64,000 nucleotides of DNA, from NCBI GenBank assembly GCA_016708465.1, contig JADJFT010000001.1, positions 1 to 64,000 on the forward strand, written 5' to 3'. Both the position numbers and the translations under genes were made by a program. The notes beneath the pieces are model-generated. The model had not been told where the DNA came from. It worked only from the letters and a program-made list of their open reading frames with translations, and made no database searches. Below, in pieces: positions 54,365 through 63,800 of the stretch. Position 1 is the first letter of the stretch; each line of letters starts with the position of its first letter. Source of the stretch: Rhodanobacteraceae bacterium. Its GTDB lineage: Bacteria; Pseudomonadota; Gammaproteobacteria; Xanthomonadales; Ahniellaceae.

Positions 54365-56962
54365 ATGGCGGACGGTGCAGTCCTATTACTCGTCAACGAG
54401 CGCGGTGATCGCCGCCTGCTCTGGGAATTGCTCGATAGCGAGGAGTTCGAGGCGCTGTATGCGGCCAAGGATGTCGCTCAGGCGCGTTCGATGCTGGCGC
54501 AGGACAGCGAGGTGTCGCTGGTGATGCTTGAAATTGGTGTCGATGACGCCGAGGTCAAGGCATTCTGCGATGAACTCACTCAGGATGAGCGCACTTCGGC
54601 GTTACCGGTGCTGGTCGTCAGCAGTGTCGACCCGGAACAATTGTGGCCGAACGGGGTGCCAGCGAACGTCAGCGGCTTTCTGCGTTCGCCGGTGGAAGCC
54701 GAAGCTGCAGTGGCACTGATCCAGTCGGCGATTTTGCCGGCCGCGCCAGCACCGCTCGCTGAGTCCATCGACACCGATCCAGGCGCAAATTCGTATGAAG
54801 ACTATCGGTTTGCTTTCGACGCTAGCCTCGATGAATTGCTGGTGTCTGATCCGACCACCGGCAAGGTGGTGGATGCGAATCAGACTTACTTGCAGCAATC
54901 TGGGTTCACCTTGGAGCAGGCGCGTGCCCAGACCGTGGACCAGCTCGACCTGACCCATCGTGGTGATGCGCGTCGCGAACTCATGCAGTTGATGCAACGC
55001 CAAGGGAGCGTGCGCACGCGGCAGATGACGCCGCGCGCAGACGGTCGTCGTGTGCCGGTCGAGGCGGTATCGACGCCGGTCGTTGTCGGCAAACAGATGC
55101 GGCTGCTGACCGCGTTGCGTTCGATCCCGCCCGATGCTGTCGGACGCCCGTTTGGCGAATTCCTCGATATGCTCTGGAGCCAGCGCGGCAGCGAGGGTTT
55201 GGCGAAGGCGTTGACGCAGCGGCTGATTGAATGGGCCAAGTTCGACTTTTTGCACCTCGTGGCGCAGCGCGCCGAAACCGGTGAGGAGGGCGACCTCGTG
55301 GTCAGCTTCCAGCGTCCGGGGCTGCCGCCGCTGATTGGCGAGCATCTGCGCAACGCGGCGCTGCGCAAAGTCATGAATGGCGATGCCTTCACCGTCCATG
55401 CCGAGGCATGGAAAGCACTTGGTGGCGAAGCGATCGCGAACAGTTATCGATTCGAATCGCTGGTCGGCATTCCTTTGCGCGATGAGCGCCAAGTCGTCAT
55501 CGGTGGCATGGTGTGCGCCGGTCGCCACGTGATCGCCGAAGATTCCGGGATGGTCCAAGCGGCACGTTCAGTGGTGACGCGCTTGGCCATGGAACTCGAG
55601 ATCGAACGCGCCCATGAACTCGGTCGCGCCAAGGGGCTGCAGGATTCGCTGACCGGTCTGCCCAATCGGCTTCTGTACAACGATCGCCTTGAAACGACGA
55701 TCAAGGAAGCACACCGTACTGGCGAATGCTTCGCCGTACTCTTCGTCGATTTAGACCGTTTCAAGACCGTCAACGATAGCCTCGGCCACGGTGTCGGCGA
55801 TGAGTTGTTGATCGCCGTGTCCAAGCGCTTGCGGGCCTGCGTGCGCGGTAGCGATACCGTTGCCCGTTATGCCGGTGACGAGTTCACTTTGATCTTGCGA
55901 CATATCGTTCAGCGCGACGACGTGCTGCGCATTGCCGAAAAGATCTGTCGTGTGCTGGAAGCGCCACTCACACTCGGCGACGGGCGCGAGTTGCACATGA
56001 CCTCGTCGATCGGCATCAGCTTCTACCCGGATGATGCAACGACCGCCGAAAAGATGCTGAAGCATGCCGACATCGCGATGTACAACGTCAAGGGGATGGG
56101 TCGCAACAACTTCCAGGCCTATGTCGCCGTGCCAGAGGAATCGCACCAGCAACGCTTGTCGCTGGAGTCGAAACTGCGTGTCGCCGAGCGCAACAACGAG
56201 TTGCGTGCTTACTACCAGCCGCAGGTGAATACCATTACCGAGGACATCATCGGTATGGAGGCGTTGATTCGCTGGGAACATCCGGAACTCGGCATGATTT
56301 CCCCGGGTTTCTTCATCCCGTTGGCCGAGGACAACGGCTTGATCGTGCCGATTGGCGAGTGGATGTTACGCACCGCGTGCACCGACACCAAACGCTGGCA
56401 CGACAAATTCGGTATGCCGCTGCGGATCTCGGTGAACCTGTCGGCATTGCAACTGCGCCAGCCGAACATGGTCGAGGTGGTGCAGCGCGTACTTGATGAG
56501 ACCAAGCTGGACCCGAAGCATCTGGAACTCGAAGTGACGGAAAGCATCAACGTCAAGACGATTCCGAACCTGATCGAGACCCTGCAAGCACTGCGCGACA
56601 TGGGCTGCTCGATTGCGATCGACGATTTTGGTACAGGGCAGAGTTCACTCGACTACATCAAGCGCTTCCCGGCCGACCGTATCAAAATCGACCAGACCTT
56701 CGTGCGCAATATCGGCGTTGACCCTGACGATGAGGCGATCGTGCGTGCCACCATCAATATGGCGCAGCATTTGAACCGCAGCGTGATTGCCGAAGGTGTC
56801 GAATATGAGGAACACCTGAACTTCCTTCGCGAGCATGGTTGCGAGGAATTACAGGGCTATCTCTTTGCTCGGCCGATGCCTCCGGCGTCGTTCGAGAACT
56901 TGATGGCAGAGCGTGAGCGGCTGATCAATGGCGGCCCGGTTGGCGCGACGGAGCTGTCGTGA
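54365..56962 (+). CDS. receiver-like/PAS/GAF/GGDEF/EAL c-di-GMP protein
   Basis: This is an 865-aa soluble protein. The N-terminal 130 residues look like a degenerate receiver (VLLLVNERGDRRLL, with no clear phosphoacceptor Asp triplet). A PAS-like segment (DELLVSDPTTGKVVDANQTYL) and a GAF-like region follow. The GGDEF domain reads ARYAGDEFTLIL, so the first Gly is Ala; AGDEF can still be active in some enzymes. The EAL domain is well conserved: MEALIRWEHPELG, DDFGTGQSSLDYIKRFP and AEGVEYEEHL. It is likely a phosphodiesterase, possibly GTP-regulated. It ends at the candidate rpoE promoter. Confidence 0.88.
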   Translation: MADGAVLLLVNERGDRRLLWELLDSEEFEALYAAKDVAQARSMLAQDSEVSLVMLEIGVDDAEVKAFCDELTQDERTSALPVLVVSSVDPEQLWPNGVPANVSGFLRSPVEAEAAVALIQSAILPAAPAPLAESIDTDPGANSYEDYRFAFDASLDELLVSDPTTGKVVDANQTYLQQSGFTLEQARAQTVDQLDLTHRGDARRELMQLMQRQGSVRTRQMTPRADGRRVPVEAVSTPVVVGKQMRLLTALRSIPPDAVGRPFGEFLDMLWSQRGSEGLAKALTQRLIEWAKFDFLHLVAQRAETGEEGDLVVSFQRPGLPPLIGEHLRNAALRKVMNGDAFTVHAEAWKALGGEAIANSYRFESLVGIPLRDERQVVIGGMVCAGRHVIAEDSGMVQAARSVVTRLAMELEIERAHELGRAKGLQDSLTGLPNRLLYNDRLETTIKEAHRTGECFAVLFVDLDRFKTVNDSLGHGVGDELLIAVSKRLRACVRGSDTVARYAGDEFTLILRHIVQRDDVLRIAEKICRVLEAPLTLGDGRELHMTSSIGISFYPDDATTAEKMLKHADIAMYNVKGMGRNNFQAYVAVPEESHQQRLSLESKLRVAERNNELRAYYQPQVNTITEDIIGMEALIRWEHPELGMISPGFFIPLAEDNGLIVPIGEWMLRTACTDTKRWHDKFGMPLRISVNLSALQLRQPNMVEVVQRVLDETKLDPKHLELEVTESINVKTIPNLIETLQALRDMGCSIAIDDFGTGQSSLDYIKRFPADRIKIDQTFVRNIGVDPDDEAIVRATINMAQHLNRSVIAEGVEYEEHLNFLREHGCEELQGYLFARPMPPASFENLMAERERLINGGPVGATELS

Positions 56963-56987
56963 ACTTTATCGATTCGCACTGGTCTAT
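56961..56987 (+). promoter_or_regulatory. candidate sigma-E autoregulatory promoter of rpoE
   Basis: GAACTT at 56961-56966 matches the sigma-E -35 core; 15 bases later comes GTCTAT(GA), close to the extracytoplasmic -10 GTCNNA/TCTGA. It overlaps the TGA of the GGDEF/EAL gene. A start near 56994 would leave a leader of about 117 bases to ATG 57111. Confidence 0.42.
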
Positions 56988-57110
56988 GACTCCGATTCCT
57001 CAGAACGGGGCCGTGCGATGCCAGCCAGTTTTTCCATGCTCCCGACGCCTGCGGCGAACCTGCCGTTTGCGGCGGTGATTCCGCCGCAAGCCTTAATCGA
57101 AACGCCACGC

Positions 57111-57713
57111 ATGAGGGAGGCTGACGCCGATCTGGAATTGGTACGCCGTGTGCAGGCCGGGCAGAAGAACGCGTTCGATCCGCTGGTGCGCAAATACCAA
57201 CACAAGGTGTTCGCAATCATCTTGCGCTACGTGCATAACCATGCCGAAGCGCAGGATGTCGCACAGGACACTTTCCTGCGCGCTTATCGAGCGTTGGCAA
57301 ACTTCCGTGGCGAAAGCGCGTTTTACACGTGGCTGTACACGATTGCGACCAATACCGCGAAGAACCATCTGGTCTCGATGGGGCGGCGTCCGCCGAGCGA
57401 CGACATTCAGATTGACGATGCTGCACAGTTCGAAAGCGCGATGCGCCTGCGCGATCCGGCCACGCCAGAGCGCGAGCTGATGCGCCAAGAGATCGAAAAG
57501 GCCGTCACCACCGCGGTGGACCAGTTGCCGTTGGAATTGCGGCAGGCGATCACGCTGCGCGAGGTCGATGGCCTGAGTTATGAAGAGATCGCGCAAGCCA
57601 TGAATTGTCCGATCGGGACGGTGCGTTCGCGCATCTTCCGAGCGCGTGATGCGATTGACCAGAACTTGCGGCCGCTGCTGGATGACCGCGATAACGGATT
57701 GGAAGCGATATGA
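57111..57713 (+). CDS. rpoE: extracytoplasmic-stress sigma factor RpoE
   Basis: ATG 57111 (MREADADLELVRRVQAGQK) gives 200 aa, the usual size; an upstream ATG at 57018 would add 31 unconserved residues but sits closer to the candidate promoter. Region 2 is VRKYQHKVFAIILRYVHN, DVAQDTFLRAYRALANF and FYTWLYTIATNTAKNHL; region 4 is LREVDGLSYEEIAQAMNC followed by PIGTVRSRIFRARDAI. It heads rpoE-rseA-rseB-mucD, with its stop overlapping rseA. Confidence 0.95.
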   Translation: MREADADLELVRRVQAGQKNAFDPLVRKYQHKVFAIILRYVHNHAEAQDVAQDTFLRAYRALANFRGESAFYTWLYTIATNTAKNHLVSMGRRPPSDDIQIDDAAQFESAMRLRDPATPERELMRQEIEKAVTTAVDQLPLELRQAITLREVDGLSYEEIAQAMNCPIGTVRSRIFRARDAIDQNLRPLLDDRDNGLEAI

Positions 57714-58332
57714 GCGACGAGAGCGTACGCGAACAACTGTCGTCCCTGATGGACGGTGAATTGGCCCCCGACAGCGCACGTTTCCTGAGCAAACGCTTGG
57801 GCAATGATCCCGAACTGGCGGCGACCTGGGAGCGCTGGCATGGCCTGCGTGACAGTCTGCGTCAGCAAGGTACGTTGGCGCCGGTCGATTTCTGTGCGCG
57901 AGTGCGCGAGGTGATCGACGCCGAAGATGGCATGGCCGAGCGGCAAACGCATGGCTCCAGCCGGATCTGGCGCGGCGTCGCCGGGAGCGCGATTGCGGCG
58001 AGTGTGGCGGTGTTTGCATTGATGCTGGGTAGCCCCGCCACGGTGCCCGAATTGGCCCTGCCGGTGGAAGCCACGCTCGCCAGCGTGGCGCCGGTCACCA
58101 CCAGCGACCTGACACCGAATTGGCGTTTGTCGCCGGTGTCGGACCGCCAGAGCTTCGTGCTCGCCCAGCCACAACTCAATGATGAGTTTGACAACTACTT
58201 TGTCGAGCACGGCTTGGCCAATGGCAGTGCCGGTGCGCTCGGCATCGTTTCCCTGCCGTGCCCGTCGTTGCGGCACCTGCCACGCGCGCGGATGTCGCGC
58301 AACCGCAGAATGCCGGTACTGCTGCTCGCTGA
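57710..58332 (+). CDS. rseA: anti-sigma-E factor RseA (frameshifted, reads into rseB)
   Basis: RseA holds RpoE at the inner membrane. The N-terminal cytoplasmic domain (REQLSSLMDGELAPDSARFL, LAATWERWHGLRDSLR) binds sigma; a membrane helix follows (GVAGSAIAASVAVFALML). The displayed frame runs on into rseB. One C is missing near 58250-58253: restoring it gives PAVPVVAAPATRADVAQPQ and a stop at 58330-58332, one base before the rseB ATG. The span 623 is 3n+2, fitting one deletion; corrected 207 aa. Confidence 0.88.
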
Positions 58333-58333
58333 C

Positions 58334-59212
58334 ATGAAGTCGTTGCTGCGCCGGTGCTTGCTGTTGCTGGGAATCGTCGGGTCTTTGTCGACTTCGGCCG
58401 GAGATGCCATCGGGTTGTTGACCGCTGCTCAGCAGGCACAGTCGCAGCAGTCGTTCGAAGGGGTAGTGGTGTTCATGCACGACGGCCGTTTCGACGCAGT
58501 CCGCGTCGTGCAGCGGCCAGGTGATGGTGGATACCAGCAGATCGCCAGCTTGAGCGGCATGCCGCGTGCGCTGTTCCGAGATGTTCGCGAGACCCGGATC
58601 GAGGCGCCGGGGCGTGCCCAACGCCTGCCGTCGCTGGTATTTGCTGCACATGCTTTTGATGCCCGTCGTGTCGGCGATAGCTACCGGATCAATGATGCCG
58701 CGGAAGAACGGATCGCCGGGTTCAATGCCCGTGTTGTCGACGCCGTTGCCCGCGACGATGTGCGCAATTCACAGCGGCTCTGGATCAATCCGGAGAATGG
58801 CCTGCTGCTCGGTGTTGCGTTGATCGGACCGCATCGTGAAACTCTGCAACAGGTCATGTTCACGTCGTTGGTCGTCGACGCGCGCAATGCCGGCAACAGC
58901 GATGCGCCTGCAGCGGAGGTATTGCCGCCTGTCGACCCGGCGCCGGTGGCCTTGCCAGCAGGTTTTCAGTTGATCGCCAAACGTGTCGAGGGTGCGCGTC
59001 GTAGTCTGATTTTGAGCGATGGATTGGCGATGATCACGCTCTATCTCGAACCACGCAGCGATGTTCTCGATCGCCTGACTACGCTGCGGCGTGGTGCGAC
59101 CCAATTGGCATCGCGCCAGATTGGGCATCAGCGTGCGGTCGTGGTCGGTGAAGTGCCGCTGACGACGGCGGTGGACCTCGCCAATCGTGCCGCTCAAGTC
59201 CTGAACGATTGA
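58334..59212 (+). CDS. rseB: sigma-E regulatory protein RseB/MucB
   Basis: RseB binds the periplasmic part of RseA and senses envelope signals. ATG 58334 (MKSLLRRCLLLLGIVGS) gives a signal peptide. The LolA-like MucB domain has QQSFEGVVVFMHDGRFDAVR and YRINDAAEERIAGFNARVVDA, then a second domain (PAGFQLIAKRVEGARRSLIL). 292 aa, intact after the start. Confidence 0.9.
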   Translation: MKSLLRRCLLLLGIVGSLSTSAGDAIGLLTAAQQAQSQQSFEGVVVFMHDGRFDAVRVVQRPGDGGYQQIASLSGMPRALFRDVRETRIEAPGRAQRLPSLVFAAHAFDARRVGDSYRINDAAEERIAGFNARVVDAVARDDVRNSQRLWINPENGLLLGVALIGPHRETLQQVMFTSLVVDARNAGNSDAPAAEVLPPVDPAPVALPAGFQLIAKRVEGARRSLILSDGLAMITLYLEPRSDVLDRLTTLRRGATQLASRQIGHQRAVVVGEVPLTTAVDLANRAAQVLND

Positions 59213-59265
59213 TTGGTGTCGCGTCGCTGCGCGACCCGTTGTTACTCACACAAGGAGAGACATCC

Positions 59266-60670
59266 ATGCTGAAGCGTTGTCTGCAGATTGCCGTTTTCGC
59301 CATGACCGTAGCCATGCCGCCGTTGCGTGCCCAAGCACTGCCGGATTTCACCCAACTGGTCGAGCGCAATGCGCCGGCTGTGGTCAATGTCACTGCACGC
59401 AAGAACGCGGCAGACGAGAATGATCCTTCGCAACTCAGTGAAGAAGAAGTGCCGGAGATCTTCCGCCGATTCTTCGGTGACCCGCGCCAGATGCCGAATC
59501 CGGGGCGTGGTGAGCGTGTATCGGGTGGCTCCGGCTTCATTATCTCAGCCGACGGCTATTTGATGACCAACCATCATGTTGTCGAGGGTGCCGACGAAGT
59601 GACGGTGCGCTTGAAGGATCGACGTGAATTCAAGGCCAAGGTGATCGGTAGCGACCAGCAAAGCGATGTGGCCCTGCTCAAGATCGAGGCCAGCGGGTTG
59701 ACCGCGGCCACGCTCGGAGACTCATCGAAGCTGAAGCCTGGTCAATGGGTGGTCGCGATCGGGTCGCCTTACAACCTCGATTTCTCGGTCACCGCTGGCA
59801 TTGTCAGTGCGGTCGGCCGCAATCTCGGTGATGACCAGCGTTACGTGCCTTTTATTCAGAACGATGCCGCGATCAATCGCGGCAACTCAGGCGGTCCGTT
59901 GTTCAATCTCGACGGGCAGGTGGTCGGCATCAATTCGCAGATTTTCTCGAATACCGGCGGTTCGATCGGTCTGAGCTTCGCGATTCCGATCGACTATGCG
60001 AACACGGTTGTCGCCCAACTGCGCGCGAAGGGCAAGGTGTCGCGCGGCTATCTCGGCGTCGCCCTGCAGGAAGTGAGCGCAGAACTGCAGAAGACGCTGG
60101 GTTTGTCGCGCGTGACCGGTGCGCTCGTTGCGCAGGTCAATGCCGATACGCCTGCGGCCAAAGCCGGCCTGAAAGAGAGTGATGTAATCGTCAGCGTCGA
60201 CGGCCAAAAGGTTGAGCGCTCGGGTGATCTACCACCGATCATTGGCGCGACGGCGCCAGGGACCAAGGTCACGCTCGGAATCGTCCGCGATGGCAAGCCG
60301 ATGACGGTACCGCTGGTTGTTGGCGAATTGCCGGCGGACCTTGCTGCCGGTGGTGGACGCGCATCCGGGCCAGACGCCGCGCCAGTCAAGGGTGATGCCT
60401 TAGGACTCAACGTTCGCGAATTGAGCGCCGACGAGCGTGGACAATCCGGTATCGACAATGGCGTGCTGGTCGAAAACGTGACCGGTAGCAGCGCGCGCCG
60501 GATCGGGCTACGCCCGGGTGACGTCGTCATCATGGTCGGACGCAAACGCGTCAACTCGGTGGCCGGATTTCAAGGCGGCGGCGGCGGCGGTACCGAAAGG
60601 TGAGTCGGTCATGCTGCTGGTGCGTCGTGGCGGAAATAACTCGTTTATCGCCCTGCCACCCGGCGACTGA
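59266..60670 (+). CDS. mucD: periplasmic serine protease MucD/DegP (frameshifted near C-terminus)
   Basis: ATG 59266 (MLKRCLQIAVFAM) with a signal peptide. The trypsin-like domain has MTNHHVVEGAD (His), SDVALLKIEAS (Asp) and RGNSGGPLFNLDG (Ser). Two PDZ domains follow. The displayed frame ends at 60603, but removing one G near 60566-60568 replaces GFQGGGGG with DFKAAAAVPKGESVMLLVRR and ends ALPPGD with TGA 60668-60670; span 3n+1 fits one insertion. Corrected 467 aa. It degrades misfolded envelope proteins and is under sigma-E. Confidence 0.93.
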
Positions 60671-60759
60671 TTGGGTGTCCGTCGGTGGCTGGACCGTGCG
60701 ATAATCCGCCATCCCCTTGAATGAGTGGCCCTGGCTTCGCGCCGGGGCCTTGGTATTGC

Positions 60760-62552
60760 ATGAAGCATATTCGCAACTTTTCGATCATCGCCCACGTCGA
60801 CCATGGCAAATCGACGCTGGCGGATCGCATCATCCAGATATGCGGCGGTCTCGAAGCGCGCGAAATGGAGGCTCAGGTACTCGACTCGAATCCGATCGAG
60901 CGCGAGCGCGGTATCACGATCAAGGCGCAGTCGGTATCGCTGCCGTTCACCGCGAAAGACGGCCAGACCTATCTGCTGAACTTCATCGACACGCCCGGTC
61001 ACGTCGATTTTTCCTACGAGGTTTCGCGCTCGCTTGCAGCCTGCGAAGGTGCGCTGCTGGTCGTCGATGCAGCTCAAGGTGTCGAGGCGCAGTCGGTCGC
61101 GAACTGCTACACCGCAGTCGAGATGGGTCTGGAAGTACTGCCGGTATTGAACAAGATCGATCTGCCGACCGCAGATGTGGAACGCGTCAAGAAGGAAATC
61201 GAGGCGGTTATCGGCATCCACGCCGAAGACGCGCTGCAGATCAGTGCCAAGACCGGACTGAACGTGCGCGATGTGCTCGAAGCGATTGTTGAAAAATTCC
61301 GCCGCCGAAAGCCGGTGAGTTTCCGCAGTTGCAGGCACTGATCATCGACTCCTGGTTCGACAACTACCTCGGCGTGGTGTCGCTGGTGCGCGTGATGCAG
61401 GGCGAGATCAAAGCCAAGGACAAGATCCTGGTGATGTCGACTGGACGCGTCCACGATGTCGACCACGTCGGCATTTTCACGCCCAAGCGCAAGACCACGG
61501 ACCGCCTCGGTCCGGGCGAGGTGGGTTTTGTTTGTGCGTCGATCAAGGAAGTGCACGGGGCGCCGGTCGGCGACACCCTCACCCTTGCGAAAGACCCGGC
61601 AGCGAGTGCGTTGCCGGGTTTCCAGAAGATGCAGCCGCGCGTCTTCGCCGGGTTGTTCCCGACCAATGCCGATGACTATCCGGACATGCGCGTGGCGCTC
61701 GAAAAGCTCACGCTGAACGATTCATCGTTGTATTTCGAACCGGAAAGTTCTGATGCGCTTGGCTTCGGCTTCCGCTGCGGCTTTCTCGGCATGCTGCATA
61801 TGGAAATCGTTCAGGAACGGCTCGAGCGCGAATACGATCTCGATTTGATCACGACGGCGCCGACCGTCGTCTATGAAGTGCTCGACACCGACGGCAAGAT
61901 CCTGACGCTCGACAATCCGTCGAAGCTGCCGCCATCGAACCGGATCGAGGAATTCCGTGAACCGATCATCCAGGCCAACATCCTGACGCCGCCGGACTAC
62001 GTCGGCAATGTCATCAAGTTGTGCGAGGAAAAACGCGGTGTGCAGCGCTCGATCACGTACATGGGCTCGCAGGTCCAGATCGTCTACGAAATGCCGCTTG
62101 CCGAAGTCGTGCTGGATTTCTTTGATCGCCTGAAATCGGCCAGTCGTGGTTACGCCTCGCTCGACTATCACTTCCTGCGTTTCGAGGCCGGCAGCTTCGT
62201 GCGCCTGGACGTGATGATCAATGGCGACAAGGTCGATGCGTTGTCGACGATCGTGCATCGCTCGCAGTCCGACCGTCGTGGCCGCGACCTGTGCGAGAAA
62301 ATGAAAGAGCTGATCCCGCGTCAGATGTTCGACGTTGCGATCCAGGCCGCGATCGGTGCGCAGATCATCGCGCGCTCGACGGTCAAGGCGATGCGCAAGA
62401 ACGTGCTGGCCAAGTGCTACGGCGGTGACGCGACGCGCAAGAAGAAGCTGCTCGAAAAGCAGAAGGAAGGCAAGAAGCGTATGAAGCAGGTCGGTCGCGT
62501 CGAGATCCCGCAGGAAGCCTTCCTTGCGGTTCTGCAGACTGATTCCAAGTAA
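60760..62552 (+). CDS. lepA: elongation factor 4 (LepA) (frameshifted)
   Basis: LepA is a ribosomal GTPase. ATG 60760 (MKHIRNFSIIAHVDHGKSTL). G motifs: AHVDHGKST, DTPGHVDFS, NKIDLPTA. Near 61299-61305 one C is missing: EKF should continue PPPKAGEFPQLQALIIDSW; restoring it joins both open frames into 597 aa, the usual length. The LepA-specific C-terminal domain (KMKELIPRQMFDVAIQAAIG, KLLEKQKEGKKRMKQVG) is complete. Confidence 0.94.
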
Positions 62553-62572
62553 ATCCAGCCACGGACGCCCGC

Positions 62573-63400
62573 ATGGGAAACATCAAACTCGATTTCGCAC
62601 TGATCCTTGTTGTCCTGACCGCAGTAACCGGCGTCATTTGGGCGATCGACCACCTGCTGTTCGCGAAGCAGCGCGCGTCGCGACTGGGAGACAAGGCCAA
62701 GGAGCCGCTGTTAGTCGAGTATTCGCGCTCTTTTTTCCCGGTGATCTTCGTGGTGCTGATCATCCGCTCATTCGTTGCCGAGCCGTTTCGGATTCCGTCC
62801 AGTTCGATGATGCCATCGTTGTTAATCGGCGATTTCATTCTGGTGAACAAGTTCTCCTACGGCATCCGCATCCCGGTACTGAACAAGGAAATCATTGCGA
62901 TCGGAAAACCGAAGCGTGGCGACGTCGTGGTGTTCAAGTATCCGGGTAAGTTCCCGGGCGACCCGGCAGCCGGTACCGATTACATCAAGCGCGTCATTGG
63001 CTTGCCGGGCGACACCATCAGTTACGTTGAAAAGATCGTCTACATCAATGGCCAACTAGTCGAGCAGGTGGCCATCGGTCGCTACGAAGGCGTAGGGCAG
63101 GGTGAAGGCATGACCGGTGCGCTGCGTTCGATCGAGAAACTGCCGGGCCGTGACCACGAAATTCTGCAAAGTCCTTATGCCTTTCCGCCGCCCCCACTGG
63201 GCGACACCTGGACTGTTCCCGAGGGGGGCTATCTGGTGCTCGGCGACAACCGTGACAATAGCGAAGACAGCCGCTATTGGGGTATGGTTCCTGAGGCCAA
63301 TCTGGTCGGCCGCGCCTTCTTCATCTGGATGAACTGGGACTTCGAGAATGGCGGTGTCGACTTCGGACGAATCGGTTCTGTCATCCGCGGAGGAGAATGA
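62573..63400 (+). CDS. lepB: signal peptidase I
   Basis: 275 aa. Two N-terminal membrane helices precede the catalytic domain with the Ser/Lys dyad: Ser in RIPSSSMMPSLL and Lys in DYIKRVIGLPGD. Box GDNRDNSEDSRYWGMVP is intact. It follows lepA by 20 bases, as in other gammaproteobacteria. Confidence 0.95.
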   Translation: MGNIKLDFALILVVLTAVTGVIWAIDHLLFAKQRASRLGDKAKEPLLVEYSRSFFPVIFVVLIIRSFVAEPFRIPSSSMMPSLLIGDFILVNKFSYGIRIPVLNKEIIAIGKPKRGDVVVFKYPGKFPGDPAAGTDYIKRVIGLPGDTISYVEKIVYINGQLVEQVAIGRYEGVGQGEGMTGALRSIEKLPGRDHEILQSPYAFPPPPLGDTWTVPEGGYLVLGDNRDNSEDSRYWGMVPEANLVGRAFFIWMNWDFENGGVDFGRIGSVIRGGE

Positions 63401-63401
63401 A

Positions 63402-63797
63402 ATGACTATCGTGCGTTCGCGTCAGTCGGGTATTTCACTGATCGGGTTTCTTATCATCCTCATCGTGCTGGGTTTTTTCGCATTCTTGTTCATGAAGTTG
63501 TATCCGGCGTACTACGAGTACTACAACGTCGTCGGCGCGATGGAAGCGATCAAACGCGAACCGGCTGCGGCACGCTGGTCACCGGCTGAAATCCTCACAT
63601 CGCTCGACAAGCGCATGTATATCAATTACGTCGATGAGAAGTTCGTCAACAAGCGCAGCTTCACGATCAAGCGGGCCGGCACCGGCTATACATTGTCGGT
63701 TCATTATGAGCGACGCGAGCCATTGATTTACAACCTCGACTATGTGGCGACGTTTGATCGAACTGTCCAACTCGGCACGAATCTGGGCACTGACTGA
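63402..63797 (+). CDS. DUF4845 membrane protein
   Basis: ATG 63402 (MTIVRSRQSGISLIGFL) gives 131 aa with one N-terminal membrane helix and a short periplasmic domain (MKLYPAYYEYYNVVGAME). The family is always found between lepB and rnc in these bacteria. Function unknown. Confidence 0.88.
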   Translation: MTIVRSRQSGISLIGFLIILIVLGFFAFLFMKLYPAYYEYYNVVGAMEAIKREPAAARWSPAEILTSLDKRMYINYVDEKFVNKRSFTIKRAGTGYTLSVHYERREPLIYNLDYVATFDRTVQLGTNLGTD

Positions 63798-63800
63798 GCA

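Noticed and set aside
57710..59212. Natural RseA-RseB fusion of 500 aa
   Set aside because: A missing C near 58251 explains it; the alternative frame gives a proper RseA end and a stop one base before the rseB ATG and its signal peptide.
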